Shown: positions 14,921-22,845 of the stretch, piece by piece
How the letters are laid out: each line of letters opens with the position of its first letter
Numbering within the stretch: the stretch's first letter is position 1
Origin: Saccharofermentans sp.
GTDB taxonomy: Bacteria; Bacillota; Clostridia; Saccharofermentanales; Saccharofermentanaceae
Length of the DNA stretch: 41,413 bases
NCBI GenBank assembly: GCA_024403795.1
Contig: JAKSRD010000018.1
Coordinates: 1-41,413, forward strand
Direction: 5' to 3'
Program-made: the position numbers and the translations under genes
The notes under the pieces: model-generated
Seen by the model: the letters and a program-made list of their open reading frames with translations, nothing else
Database searches by the model: none
What the model was told of the DNA's origin: nothing

Positions 14921-15655
14921 TTAATTGGTTTGAGCAGCCGGCGCGGCGGGAGCAGTGATGAATTGCTGAACGGGCAACTGCATGGGAGCCGGAGTGCACT
15001 GCATAGGCTGCTGAGGTTGCTGTGCGGGGGCGTACTGCTGAACGGGAGCATACTGTGCTGCAGGAACGGACTGCTGTGCGGGCATATACTGCTGATCGGG
15101 GTTTACCGGCTGTAAGGGTGCATACTGCTGTACGGGAATCGGAATATTCTGTTCTGCGGCCATGTTGAGCAAAGACTGGAGAGGTGTTACCTCTGACATT
15201 TTCGCTGCTTCCGCGAGAGCGGCTTTCTCGGCGTTGATCTTTCTCATAAGCTGCGTGTTGCTGATGATGGAGAAGATCAGATATACGAATGCGACATTGG
15301 AGTAAACAGCTACGCTGACCAGCCACAGATCGTATTTCTCGATCTTGATGAGCAGAAAGCTGAAGCAGATCATTGAGCAGAGCAGAGCGGCTATTGTGGA
15401 GACAGTCTGAAAAACGAGCTGCTTGGAAGAGAAGCGCTTCTTGCCGGAGATCATTTTCGAGATAGACACAGAAAGAAGAATTCCTGCTGTGATTGCTCCG
15501 GCTGTGAGCAAGCCGAATATGATGAATACCCAAGCGAAAAAGAGCAAGCTCCAGAAATCCGCGCTGACTACGAATATTATGAATGAGCCAAGACCCAGAA
15601 TGCTCAATGCGTTAACGATCCACATAAGTATTTGTCTTGTTTTAGTAGCAAACAT
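14921..15655 (-). CDS. membrane protein with Gln/Pro/Ala-rich cytoplasmic tail
   Basis: Starting at the ATG at 15655 (AGGAGG 8 nt upstream), the 244-residue protein has about four hydrophobic helices (about 8-30, 34-60, 83-105 and 112-135). A short amphipathic stretch follows, then a tail from about residue 175 made almost wholly of Gln, Pro, Ala, Met and Tyr, in repeats such as QQYAPVQQYAPAQQ. The topology resembles small DUF-type membrane proteins of Clostridia, but I cannot name the family. The tail is probably disordered and could mediate protein-protein contacts. The gene is monocistronic. Confidence 0.7.
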   Translation of the reverse strand: MFATKTRQILMWIVNALSILGLGSFIIFVVSADFWSLLFFAWVFIIFGLLTAGAITAGILLSVSISKMISGKKRFSSKQLVFQTVSTIAALLCSMICFSFLLIKIEKYDLWLVSVAVYSNVAFVYLIFSIISNTQLMRKINAEKAALAEAAKMSEVTPLQSLLNMAAEQNIPIPVQQYAPLQPVNPDQQYMPAQQSVPAAQYAPVQQYAPAQQPQQPMQCTPAPMQLPVQQFITAPAAPAAQTN

Positions 15656-15810
15656 TGTAGTAACCTCCTGTTTGAAGGATGATACTTTGATAGTCAAAGT
15701 ATTTATGCCCGAATGATAATACCGAAGTTCAAATTGTGCAACAGGAAAAGTTAGGCAGAATTGTGGCAGCGTATTTTTTGGGGGGACTGCATCCTGACTT
15801 CCGCGTAGAA

Positions 15811-15854
15811 CAAAAGAATAGACCGCAGCAGGCCACTAAGCCGGTGCGGTCTAT
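15811..15854 (-). terminator. terminator downstream of the double-glycine peptide gene
   Basis: ATAGACCGCA (15818-15827) pairs with TGCGGTCTAT (15845-15854) with an inner GGC/GCC stem. On the minus strand TTCTTTTG follows. It lies about 190 nt beyond the stop of the peptide gene; the intervening 15855-16041 holds no ORF I can support. Confidence 0.65.
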
Positions 15855-16041
15855 GTTTGCGGGAAGCAGTTCTGAGAAGGAGACGATGAACTGAACTTGA
15901 GGTATGATGATTCCCGCCGTTGTGCTGACATATATTGATACGAACGGGAATTACAAAGTGCTAGTAAAGTGCCGATCAACTGCCAACACTTTGCCGCTTC
16001 AGGCTCATCTCTCCTTATGTACGTTCTCCTGTCTGATAAGA

Positions 16042-16338
16042 TTATGTGCTGAATTGACCTTCCCAGGAGCAATAACCATCCCAACCGTTGATGTTGCCCT
16101 TGCCGATATCGCGCAGCTTTCTGTAGGCACTGCAATTCTGGCAATAGTGAGGCTGATAGTTGGCATCATAAAAAGGGGCTACATTACCAAAGTCGCGGCA
16201 GGGAGCGCCCCAATTAGAATTAACGACATTGTAGAGTTTGCCGTCGACCTCAACCTTATAGCCTGCGCTGGCCGGGTAATCGATAGATCCGCCGATAACG
16301 TTTTCGAGTTCTTTGTCGGATAATGACTTGTTTTCCAT
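16042..16338 (-). CDS. double-glycine-leader peptide (bacteriocin/RiPP-type precursor)
   Basis: The 98-residue product begins MENKSLSDKELENVIGG, a classic leader for peptidase C39 ABC exporters: LSxxELxxVxGG with cleavage after Gly17. The 81-residue mature part is rich in Tyr, Asn and Trp with four Cys, including Cys-Gln-Asn-Cys, and little hydrophobicity, unlike pediocin-type bacteriocins. It could be a secreted peptide with disulfides, a modified RiPP core or a signalling peptide. AAGGAGG 9 nt upstream fixes the start. No exporter or modifying enzyme is next to it; the Nif11-type peptide at 18910 is a second orphan precursor nearby. Confidence 0.75.
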   Translation of the reverse strand: MENKSLSDKELENVIGGSIDYPASAGYKVEVDGKLYNVVNSNWGAPCRDFGNVAPFYDANYQPHYCQNCSAYRKLRDIGKGNINGWDGYCSWEGQFST

Positions 16339-16448
16339 GTAGATGTACCTCCTTAATTCAGCCTGAACTAATTCAATATTCTTGAACGAATATGATTAGA
16401 TTATACATTGATGAATTTAAGAAGGTATTAACTAATGTTAATAATCGG

Positions 16449-17077
16449 TCAATAAAATGAGACAACGCCGTTGATCGTGAGGATGAGGAGAACGATGCCG
16501 GTGATCCCGCCGAAGATCCAGCAGATGCCCATGACAAGCGCCATGTTGCCGACGGTCTTATCTGCGGGTTGTATCTCGTTGGGATTCTCGGGATTTACTT
16601 TGAGAAGGACTTTGTTGCCTTCCCGAAAGCCTGTGTTCAGATCGCCGTAGTACATCGTTGATTCGGTAAAGTACTCGGTGCCGTTGACCACATAGCGGAA
16701 GCCCGGCTTGTATATCGTGTTGCATTAGCGGGCGAAGTGTAATTGTGAATGATGTCATCGTACGCGAAAAGATTCAGCTTGCGGACGTCGACCATCTCGC
16801 ATACGGCTTCGACGGACTGCGAATATTTACGCATTTTCGAAGATTCTTTGCCTTTGATGATGAAGCAGATAACGGTGACGCTGAAAGAGATCAACGTGAA
16901 TGCGATCAGGATAAGATACTGTAAAGCGTCCCACAGCTCGTTCTCGACGATGATGCCGGCGATGATCGCGGCTATTCCGAAGTATGCACAGACGGTGATC
17001 CAGTCGATCGGTCCGAAATTCTTTGTCTCCTTCTCGTAGTGCTCGTTGGTTGCAGCCCCGTAAAAGTGATTTCCCAT
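16449..17077 (-). pseudogene. DUF3592-like membrane protein, frameshifted
   Basis: The minus-strand frame from 17077 encodes an N-terminal membrane part with helices at about 25-45, 48-65 and 68-95, then a domain starting near CEMVDVRKLNLFAYDD. That frame loses family-like sequence after NYTSPAN (about 16725). The same domain continues in another frame (KPGFRYVVNGTEYF...LLKVNPENPNEI), which runs to a last helix and stop at 16449. The joined product of about 208 residues looks like a DUF3592-type protein: beta domain with the VNPENPNE motif and flanking helices. A one-base indel near 16700-16730, natural or from sequencing, is the simplest explanation. No slippery heptamer is visible at the junction. 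The ribosome site is AAAAGGAA before 17077. Confidence 0.7.
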
Positions 17078-17203
17078 ATTCCTTTTCCCCTCAATTCATA
17101 GACATTGTCACACATTATACAGCACTTCTTCGTTCGGAAATGTTTCTTAGATGTCTAAAATGCATGCTAATGGCAGTCTTTGATAAGGTGCCCGCTCAAA
17201 GCT

Positions 17204-17235
17204 AAAAGGCCGCCTCGCATTTGAGACAGCCTTTT
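17204..17235 (-). terminator. terminator of the zinc-ribbon/DUF6273 gene
   Basis: AAAAGGC at the left arm pairs with GCCTTTT at the right, with inner CTC/GAG pairs. On the minus strand a T run follows. It lies about 95 nt past the stop of the gene at 17329. Confidence 0.65.
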
Positions 17236-17328
17236 GCAGAACTCGAAAACCTTAACCTACGGCAATCTGATCACGGGATCTTGCGGCAGTAACGTTATCG
17301 CCGCCGAGTACATCTTTAGATCTTCTCG

Positions 17329-18702
17329 TTAACGAACGCTGATCCACATGGCCGGTCTGATGCCGTACTTGCCGAAGCTGTTGCTTGCGATGTTGCCGCT
17401 CATATTTACATTGCCGTAGCTGTCGACGATCGCAACATTGTTCTGATTGCTGCCGGGAGAGCGGAGCCACCAGGTGTAGCCGAGTGCGCGTGCTTCCTTA
17501 TCCGGGATAAACGAATTAACATCATTTATGCTCAGCAGGAACACCTTGTCGGATGTAGGCTCGCCGCCGGGTGTGTGATAGTTCGGATTATCTTCGTTGT
17601 TTACATTGCTGATAAGGATCCTGCTCTGTTCGTCAGGTGAGAAATATTCTTCCGTGAATTCATTGTTGAGCCATTTGCGTATCTCGGAATCTTTCCATGT
17701 TATGTTGCCGCCCGGCAAATGGTATGCCATGGTATGGACGGAATCCGTGCTGAAGATAAGGGCTGCGCCGTTAACGGCATCAAGCACTTTCCATGTGATC
17801 GGCTGATCTTCTTTCATGCCGAACTTGATCTCTGAACCGACCGTAATGCCCGAGAACACAAGCGTTTCCTGTGCGGGTATCTCTATGATCTGTTCTGCAT
17901 CCTGATTTTCCGTCTGATCTGCAGCTGTCTCGGCATCCTGAGTACCGGGTTGTTCAACAGCTTGCTTTGCAGCCTGTTCTGCAGCAAGCTCAGCGGCCTT
18001 TTGAGCAGCCTGTTCTGCCTGCTCTGCTGCAAGTTTTGCTGCCTGCTCAGCTGCTTGCTTAGCGGCAAGTTCAGCTTGCTGTTTTGCAGCCAATTCTTCC
18101 TGCCGTCTTGTTTCCTCTTCGGCAGCTTTTCTGGCAGCTGATTCAGCCTGCTGTGCGGCAAACGCCGCCTGTCGTCTTGCTTCTTCTTCAGCGGCCTGCT
18201 GTGCGGCAAACGCCGCCTGTCGTCTTGCTTCTTCTGCGGCCTGTTGTGCGGACCATGCAGCCTGTTGCCTTGCAGCTTCTTCGGCGGCTTGTTGTGCGTA
18301 CCATGCAGCCTGTTCTTCTGCAGCCTGCTTAGCAGCAAGTTCTGCTTGCTGTCTTGCGGCACGTTCTGCTGCTTCCTTAGCTGCCCGCTGTGAAGCTAAT
18401 TCATTTGCATTCGTAGCTGCTGTGGCAAAATGCGAAGGAAAACCAGTTTTTGCTGCTGCCTGGGACTTAGCTAATGTGTCGATGTAAACACTCGGCGAAG
18501 ATATTTTCGCGCAGTATCTGCATTTGATATTAGCAAAGACTCTGTTGACCATGGCAGGCCTGTGGCATGCAGGACACTCGCCCGGCACCAATAAGTTACG
18601 ATTCGTAGCCGGAGCGGAATTGGTGCCTGGCAAAGGCGCTCCGCATCTTCTGCAGAATCTGTCACCGTCAGTTAAGGTATATCCACATGATGTACAATTC
18701 AT
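17329..18702 (-). CDS. zinc-ribbon, coiled-coil and DUF6273 protein
   Basis: The 457-residue protein starts with a zinc ribbon (CTSCGY...CRRCG, residues 3-21) and a second one (CPACH...CRYC, about 43-62). Residues about 95-250 are an Ala/Glu/Gln-rich heptad region predicted to be a long coiled coil. The last 180 residues are DUF6273, with ITWKVLD, the Trp-Lys-Asp-Ser-Glu-Ile-Arg-Lys-Trp-Leu-Asn block, DKVFLLS, TWWLRSPG and a GIRPAMWI end. DUF6273 is common in gut Firmicutes and related to formylglycine-enzyme-like or lectin-like folds; its role is not settled. No signal peptide or membrane helix is present, so it is probably cytoplasmic or exported by an unusual route. The coiled coil contains 41-bp exact DNA repeats, so its length is likely variable between strains. 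Confidence 0.85.
   Translation of the reverse strand: MNCTSCGYTLTDGDRFCRRCGAPLPGTNSAPATNRNLLVPGECPACHRPAMVNRVFANIKCRYCAKISSPSVYIDTLAKSQAAAKTGFPSHFATAATNANELASQRAAKEAAERAARQQAELAAKQAAEEQAAWYAQQAAEEAARQQAAWSAQQAAEEARRQAAFAAQQAAEEEARRQAAFAAQQAESAARKAAEEETRRQEELAAKQQAELAAKQAAEQAAKLAAEQAEQAAQKAAELAAEQAAKQAVEQPGTQDAETAADQTENQDAEQIIEIPAQETLVFSGITVGSEIKFGMKEDQPITWKVLDAVNGAALIFSTDSVHTMAYHLPGGNITWKDSEIRKWLNNEFTEEYFSPDEQSRILISNVNNEDNPNYHTPGGEPTSDKVFLLSINDVNSFIPDKEARALGYTWWLRSPGSNQNNVAIVDSYGNVNMSGNIASNSFGKYGIRPAMWISVR
18147..18235. repeat. 41-bp exact repeat inside the coiled-coil coding region
   Basis: Bases 18147-18187 and 18195-18235 are identical and offset by 48 bp (16 codons), so recombination between them adds or removes whole heptad-like units in frame. 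Confidence 0.9.
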
Positions 18703-18793
18703 ATTCTTCCCCCCTTATTCCAATGAATACATACGTAAATAATTATATGGATTTTTTTGTGCAAGTACAATCGGATAAAGGGGAACATCCATA

Positions 18794-18842
18794 GAAAACC
18801 CCATCGCTTTATGTATATCGGATGATAGACAAAGTGATGGGG
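18794..18842 (-). terminator. terminator of the Nif11-leader peptide gene
   Basis: CCCCATCGCTTT (18799-18810) pairs with AAAGTGATGGGG (18831-18842) with one wobble; TTTT follows on the minus strand. It lies about 68 nt after the stop codon. Confidence 0.85.
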
Positions 18843-18909
18843 CGATCCTGTCTCAAATTGAATGAGCAGCAGCTTTTGTGCCTGTGCTGTCAAGGCTTAC
18901 ATATGCGTA

Positions 18910-19263
18910 TTACTGACCGACATATTTCTGGTAAGAATCAAAGCTTAGCAGGAAGTAATGGGTCTCACCGCATTTTGAACAGACGCAGTCAGAGAAAGGA
19001 TTACCTGCATTCAGGATCTCGCCGTCGCAGCCTCTGTGATAGTACTTGCCGTCCACAGAGGGTTTCTCGGTGTGTAATGTATGATGGAAACCTGCTGCGA
19101 CATTCGATAATTCCGCCTCATCCAGTTCATCCCATGTGATCTCATAGCCGTGTCTCTTTGCAAGAGCCGTCATGGACTTCATATCTGCCGGTGCTTCTGC
19201 TTCAAGAGAAGCGGATAATTCTTTGTCGTTCTTTGCAAGTTCGATAAATTCCTTAAGCGTCAT
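18910..19263 (-). CDS. Nif11-type leader peptide, putative RiPP precursor
   Basis: The first 58 residues match the Nif11/NHLP leader pattern: MTLKEFIELAKNDKELSASL, then a helix with ALAKRHGYEIT, then DELDEAELSNVAAG. Cleavage would follow Gly58 (an Ala-Gly in place of Gly-Gly), by analogy with NHLP peptides. The 59-residue core has His-His near its start and three Cys (Cys-Asp-Gly; Cys-Val-Cys-Ser-Lys-Cys-Gly), which may bind metal or be a substrate for thioether or other modification. In known systems the precursor lies beside a maturase (LanM, radical SAM or cyclodehydratase) and a C39 transporter; none is in this window. AGGAGA lies 9 nt before the ATG. Confidence 0.82.
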   Translation of the reverse strand: MTLKEFIELAKNDKELSASLEAEAPADMKSMTALAKRHGYEITWDELDEAELSNVAAGFHHTLHTEKPSVDGKYYHRGCDGEILNAGNPFSDCVCSKCGETHYFLLSFDSYQKYVGQ

Positions 19264-19449
19264 ATTATTTGTCTCCTGTTTTGTCTTCTGTTTTGTATGC
19301 TGACAGCAAGTGCTCGGGATGCGCTGTCATGCTTATGAATGCCGTCATTCCTGTCGGCTGTTACTATATACGAACGAGATTTGAAAAGTGATACAGGAGT
19401 TGTGCTTTTTTCGAGATGCCGAGAGAAGTTGAGCCTTGGCAGAGCGGCG

Positions 19450-19664
19450 GTACTTCCCGGGTAAAAACCGGATTTTACTAAAAAGTCCCGCTTAAGCCGA
19501 GCCGGTGTTTTCTATGGATTGCATGCTTGACCAAACTGCTCGAAAACGAGTGTTGCGAAAATGTTCCACTATTCCTCGAAAAAACGGAACAAAAATTGCA
19601 TCCCCGGGCTAGAATGCAATTTTTGTTCCATAAAAACGCTCAAATACATAACAAAAATGGAACA
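19450..19664. repeat. cluster of palindromic repeats, including a 16-bp perfect inverted repeat
   Basis: The 19264-19765 gap has no gene. At 19450-19490 lies a diverged copy of the GGGACTTTT-type repeat seen at 27616-27726. GGAACAAAAATTGCAT (19586-19601) and its exact complement (19614-19629) flank a 12-nt loop. A further arm pair is GTTCCAT (19625-19631) with ATGGAAC (19657-19663), and GTTCC (19563-19567) pairs with GGAAC (19586-19590). This nested GGAAC/GTTCC layout resembles REP- or MITE-like elements. From 19678 to 19765 two short direct repeats (TCGATCCTGC and CGCCTACTCAGCCG) occur. Confidence 0.8.
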
Positions 19665-19765
19665 GCAACGATCACTGTCGATCCTGCAATCCGGCCACCC
19701 GGCAATCCGCCTACTCAGCCGACCACTCGCCCGGCCGTCGATTCGTCGATCCTGCTTCCGCCTAC

Positions 19766-22075
19766 TCAGCCGTTCTCGTCCAGCACGGTCTGAATGCGTT
19801 TCTGCATGACGGGAATGACGTCATCCAAAGCTTTCGCGCCTGAGAAGTAGGAGGAAGACTCCTCCATCAGTATGTCTTCGATCGCGCTGCCGACAGCCAG
19901 ACTGCAGCAAGATGAATCCAGGATATCGATGTATCTGTCTACTGCTTCATCAGGAATAACGGTTGCCGACGGGCGGTTGCTCATTCTGCCGTTTGTGACT
20001 CTTGCATTGTAGGTGGCCAGTGCTTTCTCGCACAGTGTTCTCAAGGCATTGCGGTTTACCGGATTGTAGATCATTTGAGATTGGATCTCATCGGACAGGA
20101 TAAGCTTAATAAAATCAATGCATGCTTCCTGATATGCGGTTGAAGATGAGACGCTGATGAATTTGGTCGGTAACGCCATGGGGCCGCGGCCATCGAATGA
20201 GGGAAGGCCATAGATGCCGAGGCCTTCGCCGAACTGATCGTAGTTATCGATATATTCATCGATGCTGTAGAATATGCCGTATTTTGCTTCGGTCGTGCTC
20301 TCGATCGTCTCGCCTGAATTGCGCAGATCGATCTTGTAGTTCAAGTCATTTATTACGGGATTGTTTGTATATGTGGAGTCTTCATCAGAGGTTTTCTTCT
20401 CACTTCCGTGTTCATCCACATACATGATAAGTGCACGGAATTCATCGCGATCAAGATCGACTTTACCGTTGGTTATAAAGCAATCACTCATGTGTATAAA
20501 GAGATCCGTGAAGTATCCGGCCTTGCCGCTGGCATATGTGTACGAACCGTTCATGGGATCGCTGCCGTTACAGATGTCATCTACAAATTCCGTATAGGAA
20601 TCGAAAGTGAATCCGATCTGTCCTGAAGGAACATTGGATGAGGCGGTGATTATCCCTGACGCAGAGATGCTGAGAGGAACTCGATATATTGCACCGTCGA
20701 ACGTTGATGCACCGAATGCATTTGAAAAATACTTCTCTTTAAATTCATCACTGTTCGTATCGAGGTGCGGTGCCAGATCAATGTAGTTTGCTTTGTCGGT
20801 AGGATCGGATGTCATCGCGGAAGTCATCGTGATGTCAGCGTCGACATCAACAGGATTACCTTGCATGTCGAAGGGGAACTCATACTTGATGATGCAGGAA
20901 TCATTCTCTTTGTTGAAGCGCCTGATCGCTTCAAAATCCGAGTTGTCTATCAGTGCGTCTTCATCACAGGTCAGAGTCAGTATGGCCTTGCCGGCATTCG
21001 GATTGACTTGAGCTTTGCTCAGGTGGTAAAGGGTGAATGTGCTGGGAAGACCATAGTAACTGAAGGAGCCGTAGTTCTCGCAGGCGAGTATGATGTCGTT
21101 GCAATCATCGGAGACGTAGAGCAATTCTGATTCAGCGATGTTCATCATGTTTGCATCTATCTGACAGTACTCAAACAACGAGGTCTGTTCATCCTGCTTG
21201 CCGTCTATTATCTTGAATCCTTCTGTGTCTCTTGCAATTGATCGCCCGGATACAAATTCGGCGTTAAAGGCATCAGTGCCGTAGATGCCGGAATATTCTT
21301 CGATATTTCCGGTCTCGATATCTGCAAGAAGCAGAATGTAACTGTCCGTCAAGTAACAGGGGATCAGTACTTTGCTGCCCTCAAAAGGTATGAAGTGGTC
21401 GGTAAATTGCACTATGCCGCCGGAAGCTTTCTCTAATTGTATTTGTCTGCAATCACCATCCGGCGTCTCGATATAATAGGTCTGGCTGTCATCTTCATAC
21501 AGGCCGAATAATGTGTAACCGTTATTTGTGAAAACATCATCCAAACGAACGGTCTTCGCGTAAGAGTAAGCATCTTCCGGAAGCTCTAACGGCTCATCAT
21601 TAAGATAGTATTTGTTGGCCGTCTTGGCAGAAATGTCATACTCCGATTCGAGGATGTTGATATTGCCGTCGGATATCCAGACTTTTTGGATGGTCCTTAA
21701 TTGTCCGTTCTGACAGTGCGGTGAGAAATCGGTCTCACTGACCAGTTCGCCGTCAAACGTAAATTCCAGGATCGACTGCTTGATGTGCTTCGCATACTCT
21801 TCATAACTCATGTCTTTACTGTATTCGAAGAAATCTTCAGCCAGCGTCATGATGTAGATCTTTCCGTCTGAGGTTCCGATGGGATCGTAATACACATAAT
21901 CATACTTATCAGCCGGGTAGAGTTCGTCAATGCTGACTGTTGTGCACTCATACCAGGGGTCACTCTCCTTTACAGTGACATACTCTTTCTTGTTGGAAGA
22001 ACAAGATGCTGATGAGGTCGCGAAAATCGCAGCTAACAAACATGAAATGATCTTTGTATTCGTGTTCTTTTTCAT
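19766..22075 (-). CDS. large lipoprotein, N-terminal propeller-like and C-terminal solute-binding-like
   Basis: Starting at the ATG at 22075 (MKKNTNTK), a signal peptide ends in SASC (lipidated Cys at about residue 25). Residues about 40-370 have repeated short strands with Asp/Gly turns (DGKIYIMTLAED, DGNINILE, NNGYTLFGLYEDD), suggesting a beta-propeller. Residues about 375-769 resemble a family 1 extracellular solute-binding protein, with FEAIRRFNKEN, DADITM, YFSNAFGASTFDGAIYRVPLS and a C-terminal helix pair. Lipoproteins of this layout are seen beside two-component and ABC systems in Clostridia. It is divergent from the response regulator at 22177, 101 nt away, so it may sense or capture the same compound the ABC transporter handles. 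No importer permease is adjacent. No strong ribosome site is visible. Confidence 0.75.
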   Translation of the reverse strand: MKKNTNTKIISCLLAAIFATSSASCSSNKKEYVTVKESDPWYECTTVSIDELYPADKYDYVYYDPIGTSDGKIYIMTLAEDFFEYSKDMSYEEYAKHIKQSILEFTFDGELVSETDFSPHCQNGQLRTIQKVWISDGNINILESEYDISAKTANKYYLNDEPLELPEDAYSYAKTVRLDDVFTNNGYTLFGLYEDDSQTYYIETPDGDCRQIQLEKASGGIVQFTDHFIPFEGSKVLIPCYLTDSYILLLADIETGNIEEYSGIYGTDAFNAEFVSGRSIARDTEGFKIIDGKQDEQTSLFEYCQIDANMMNIAESELLYVSDDCNDIILACENYGSFSYYGLPSTFTLYHLSKAQVNPNAGKAILTLTCDEDALIDNSDFEAIRRFNKENDSCIIKYEFPFDMQGNPVDVDADITMTSAMTSDPTDKANYIDLAPHLDTNSDEFKEKYFSNAFGASTFDGAIYRVPLSISASGIITASSNVPSGQIGFTFDSYTEFVDDICNGSDPMNGSYTYASGKAGYFTDLFIHMSDCFITNGKVDLDRDEFRALIMYVDEHGSEKKTSDEDSTYTNNPVINDLNYKIDLRNSGETIESTTEAKYGIFYSIDEYIDNYDQFGEGLGIYGLPSFDGRGPMALPTKFISVSSSTAYQEACIDFIKLILSDEIQSQMIYNPVNRNALRTLCEKALATYNARVTNGRMSNRPSATVIPDEAVDRYIDILDSSCCSLAVGSAIEDILMEESSSYFSGAKALDDVIPVMQKRIQTVLDENG

Positions 22076-22141
22076 GAGAACATTGTAAACCACATGTTCT
22101 GCGAAAAGAGTTAAGATTCAGGTAACATTTATTAGGTCAAC

Positions 22142-22170
22142 TTGATTTGAGAGTGGTTTAGAAATAAGAT
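22142..22170 (+). promoter_or_regulatory. candidate promoter giving a leaderless response-regulator mRNA
   Basis: TTGATT (22142-22147) and TAAGAT (22165-22170) with a 17-nt spacer. The expected start point falls on or beside the ATG at 22177, and no Shine-Dalgarno sequence precedes that ATG. The minus-strand divergent promoter may use TTGACC at 22135-22140. Confidence 0.4.
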
Positions 22171-22176
22171 TTTCGC

Positions 22177-22845
22177 ATGAGCAGAATATTGATCGTTGAA
22201 GATGATGAAGATATCGGTTTGGTTGTTCAGAAGGAACTTGCCAAAGAAGGATATGAGACTTTTCGAGCTGTTACAGGCACGGAAGGTCGTATGATGCTCA
22301 GCAAAAATCCCGATCTGATCCTTATGGATCTTATGCTTCCCGGTCTCTCGGGAGAAGAATTGCTGACTCATATTCCGAAGGAGATACCGGTAATTGCCGT
22401 GAGTGCCAGATCGTCAGTCGATGACAAAGTGGCGCTTCTGTCAGGCGGATGCGTTGACTACATAATCAAGCCTTTTGACATAAAGGAATTGAAGGCACGA
22501 GTCGTTGCAGCGCTCAGGACAGTCGAGCTCAAGCGCGGCGGAGCAGTGGTCAAATGCGGAGGCATGAACATAGATACGGCAAAGCATGAGGTGACGATCG
22601 ACGGAGCAGACATAAAGCTCACCAGGACTGAGTATGCGATCCTGAAGATGCTTGCCACATCAGGCGGACGCGTCATATCGAAGTCTGAGCTTCTCGACCT
22701 GATAAAGACCGAGACGCCTGACTGCACCGAGAGTTCCGTAAAAGTACATATCAGTAATCTGCGCAGGAAGATAAAGACTGTCACGGATACCGAGTATATA
22801 GAAGCAGTCTGGGGCATAGGCTTCAAACTTAAAGGAGATAATTAA
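22177..22845 (+). CDS. OmpR-family response regulator of the ABC-transporter locus
   Basis: The receiver domain has D9/D10, phospho-acceptor D51 (LILMDLMLPG), the Ser switch in AVSARSS and K98 in IIKPFD. The Trans_reg_C wing (about 125-218) shows LTRTEYAILKML, SKSELLDLI and the recognition helix SSVKVHISNLRRKI. At 222 aa it is full length. It is the first gene of a five-gene unit with an ABC ATPase, two permeases and a histidine kinase, and its stop TAA shares an A with the ATPase start ATG. Such units usually sense a peptide antibiotic and switch on their own transporter. There is no Shine-Dalgarno upstream. Confidence 0.92.
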   Translation: MSRILIVEDDEDIGLVVQKELAKEGYETFRAVTGTEGRMMLSKNPDLILMDLMLPGLSGEELLTHIPKEIPVIAVSARSSVDDKVALLSGGCVDYIIKPFDIKELKARVVAALRTVELKRGGAVVKCGGMNIDTAKHEVTIDGADIKLTRTEYAILKMLATSGGRVISKSELLDLIKTETPDCTESSVKVHISNLRRKIKTVTDTEYIEAVWGIGFKLKGDN

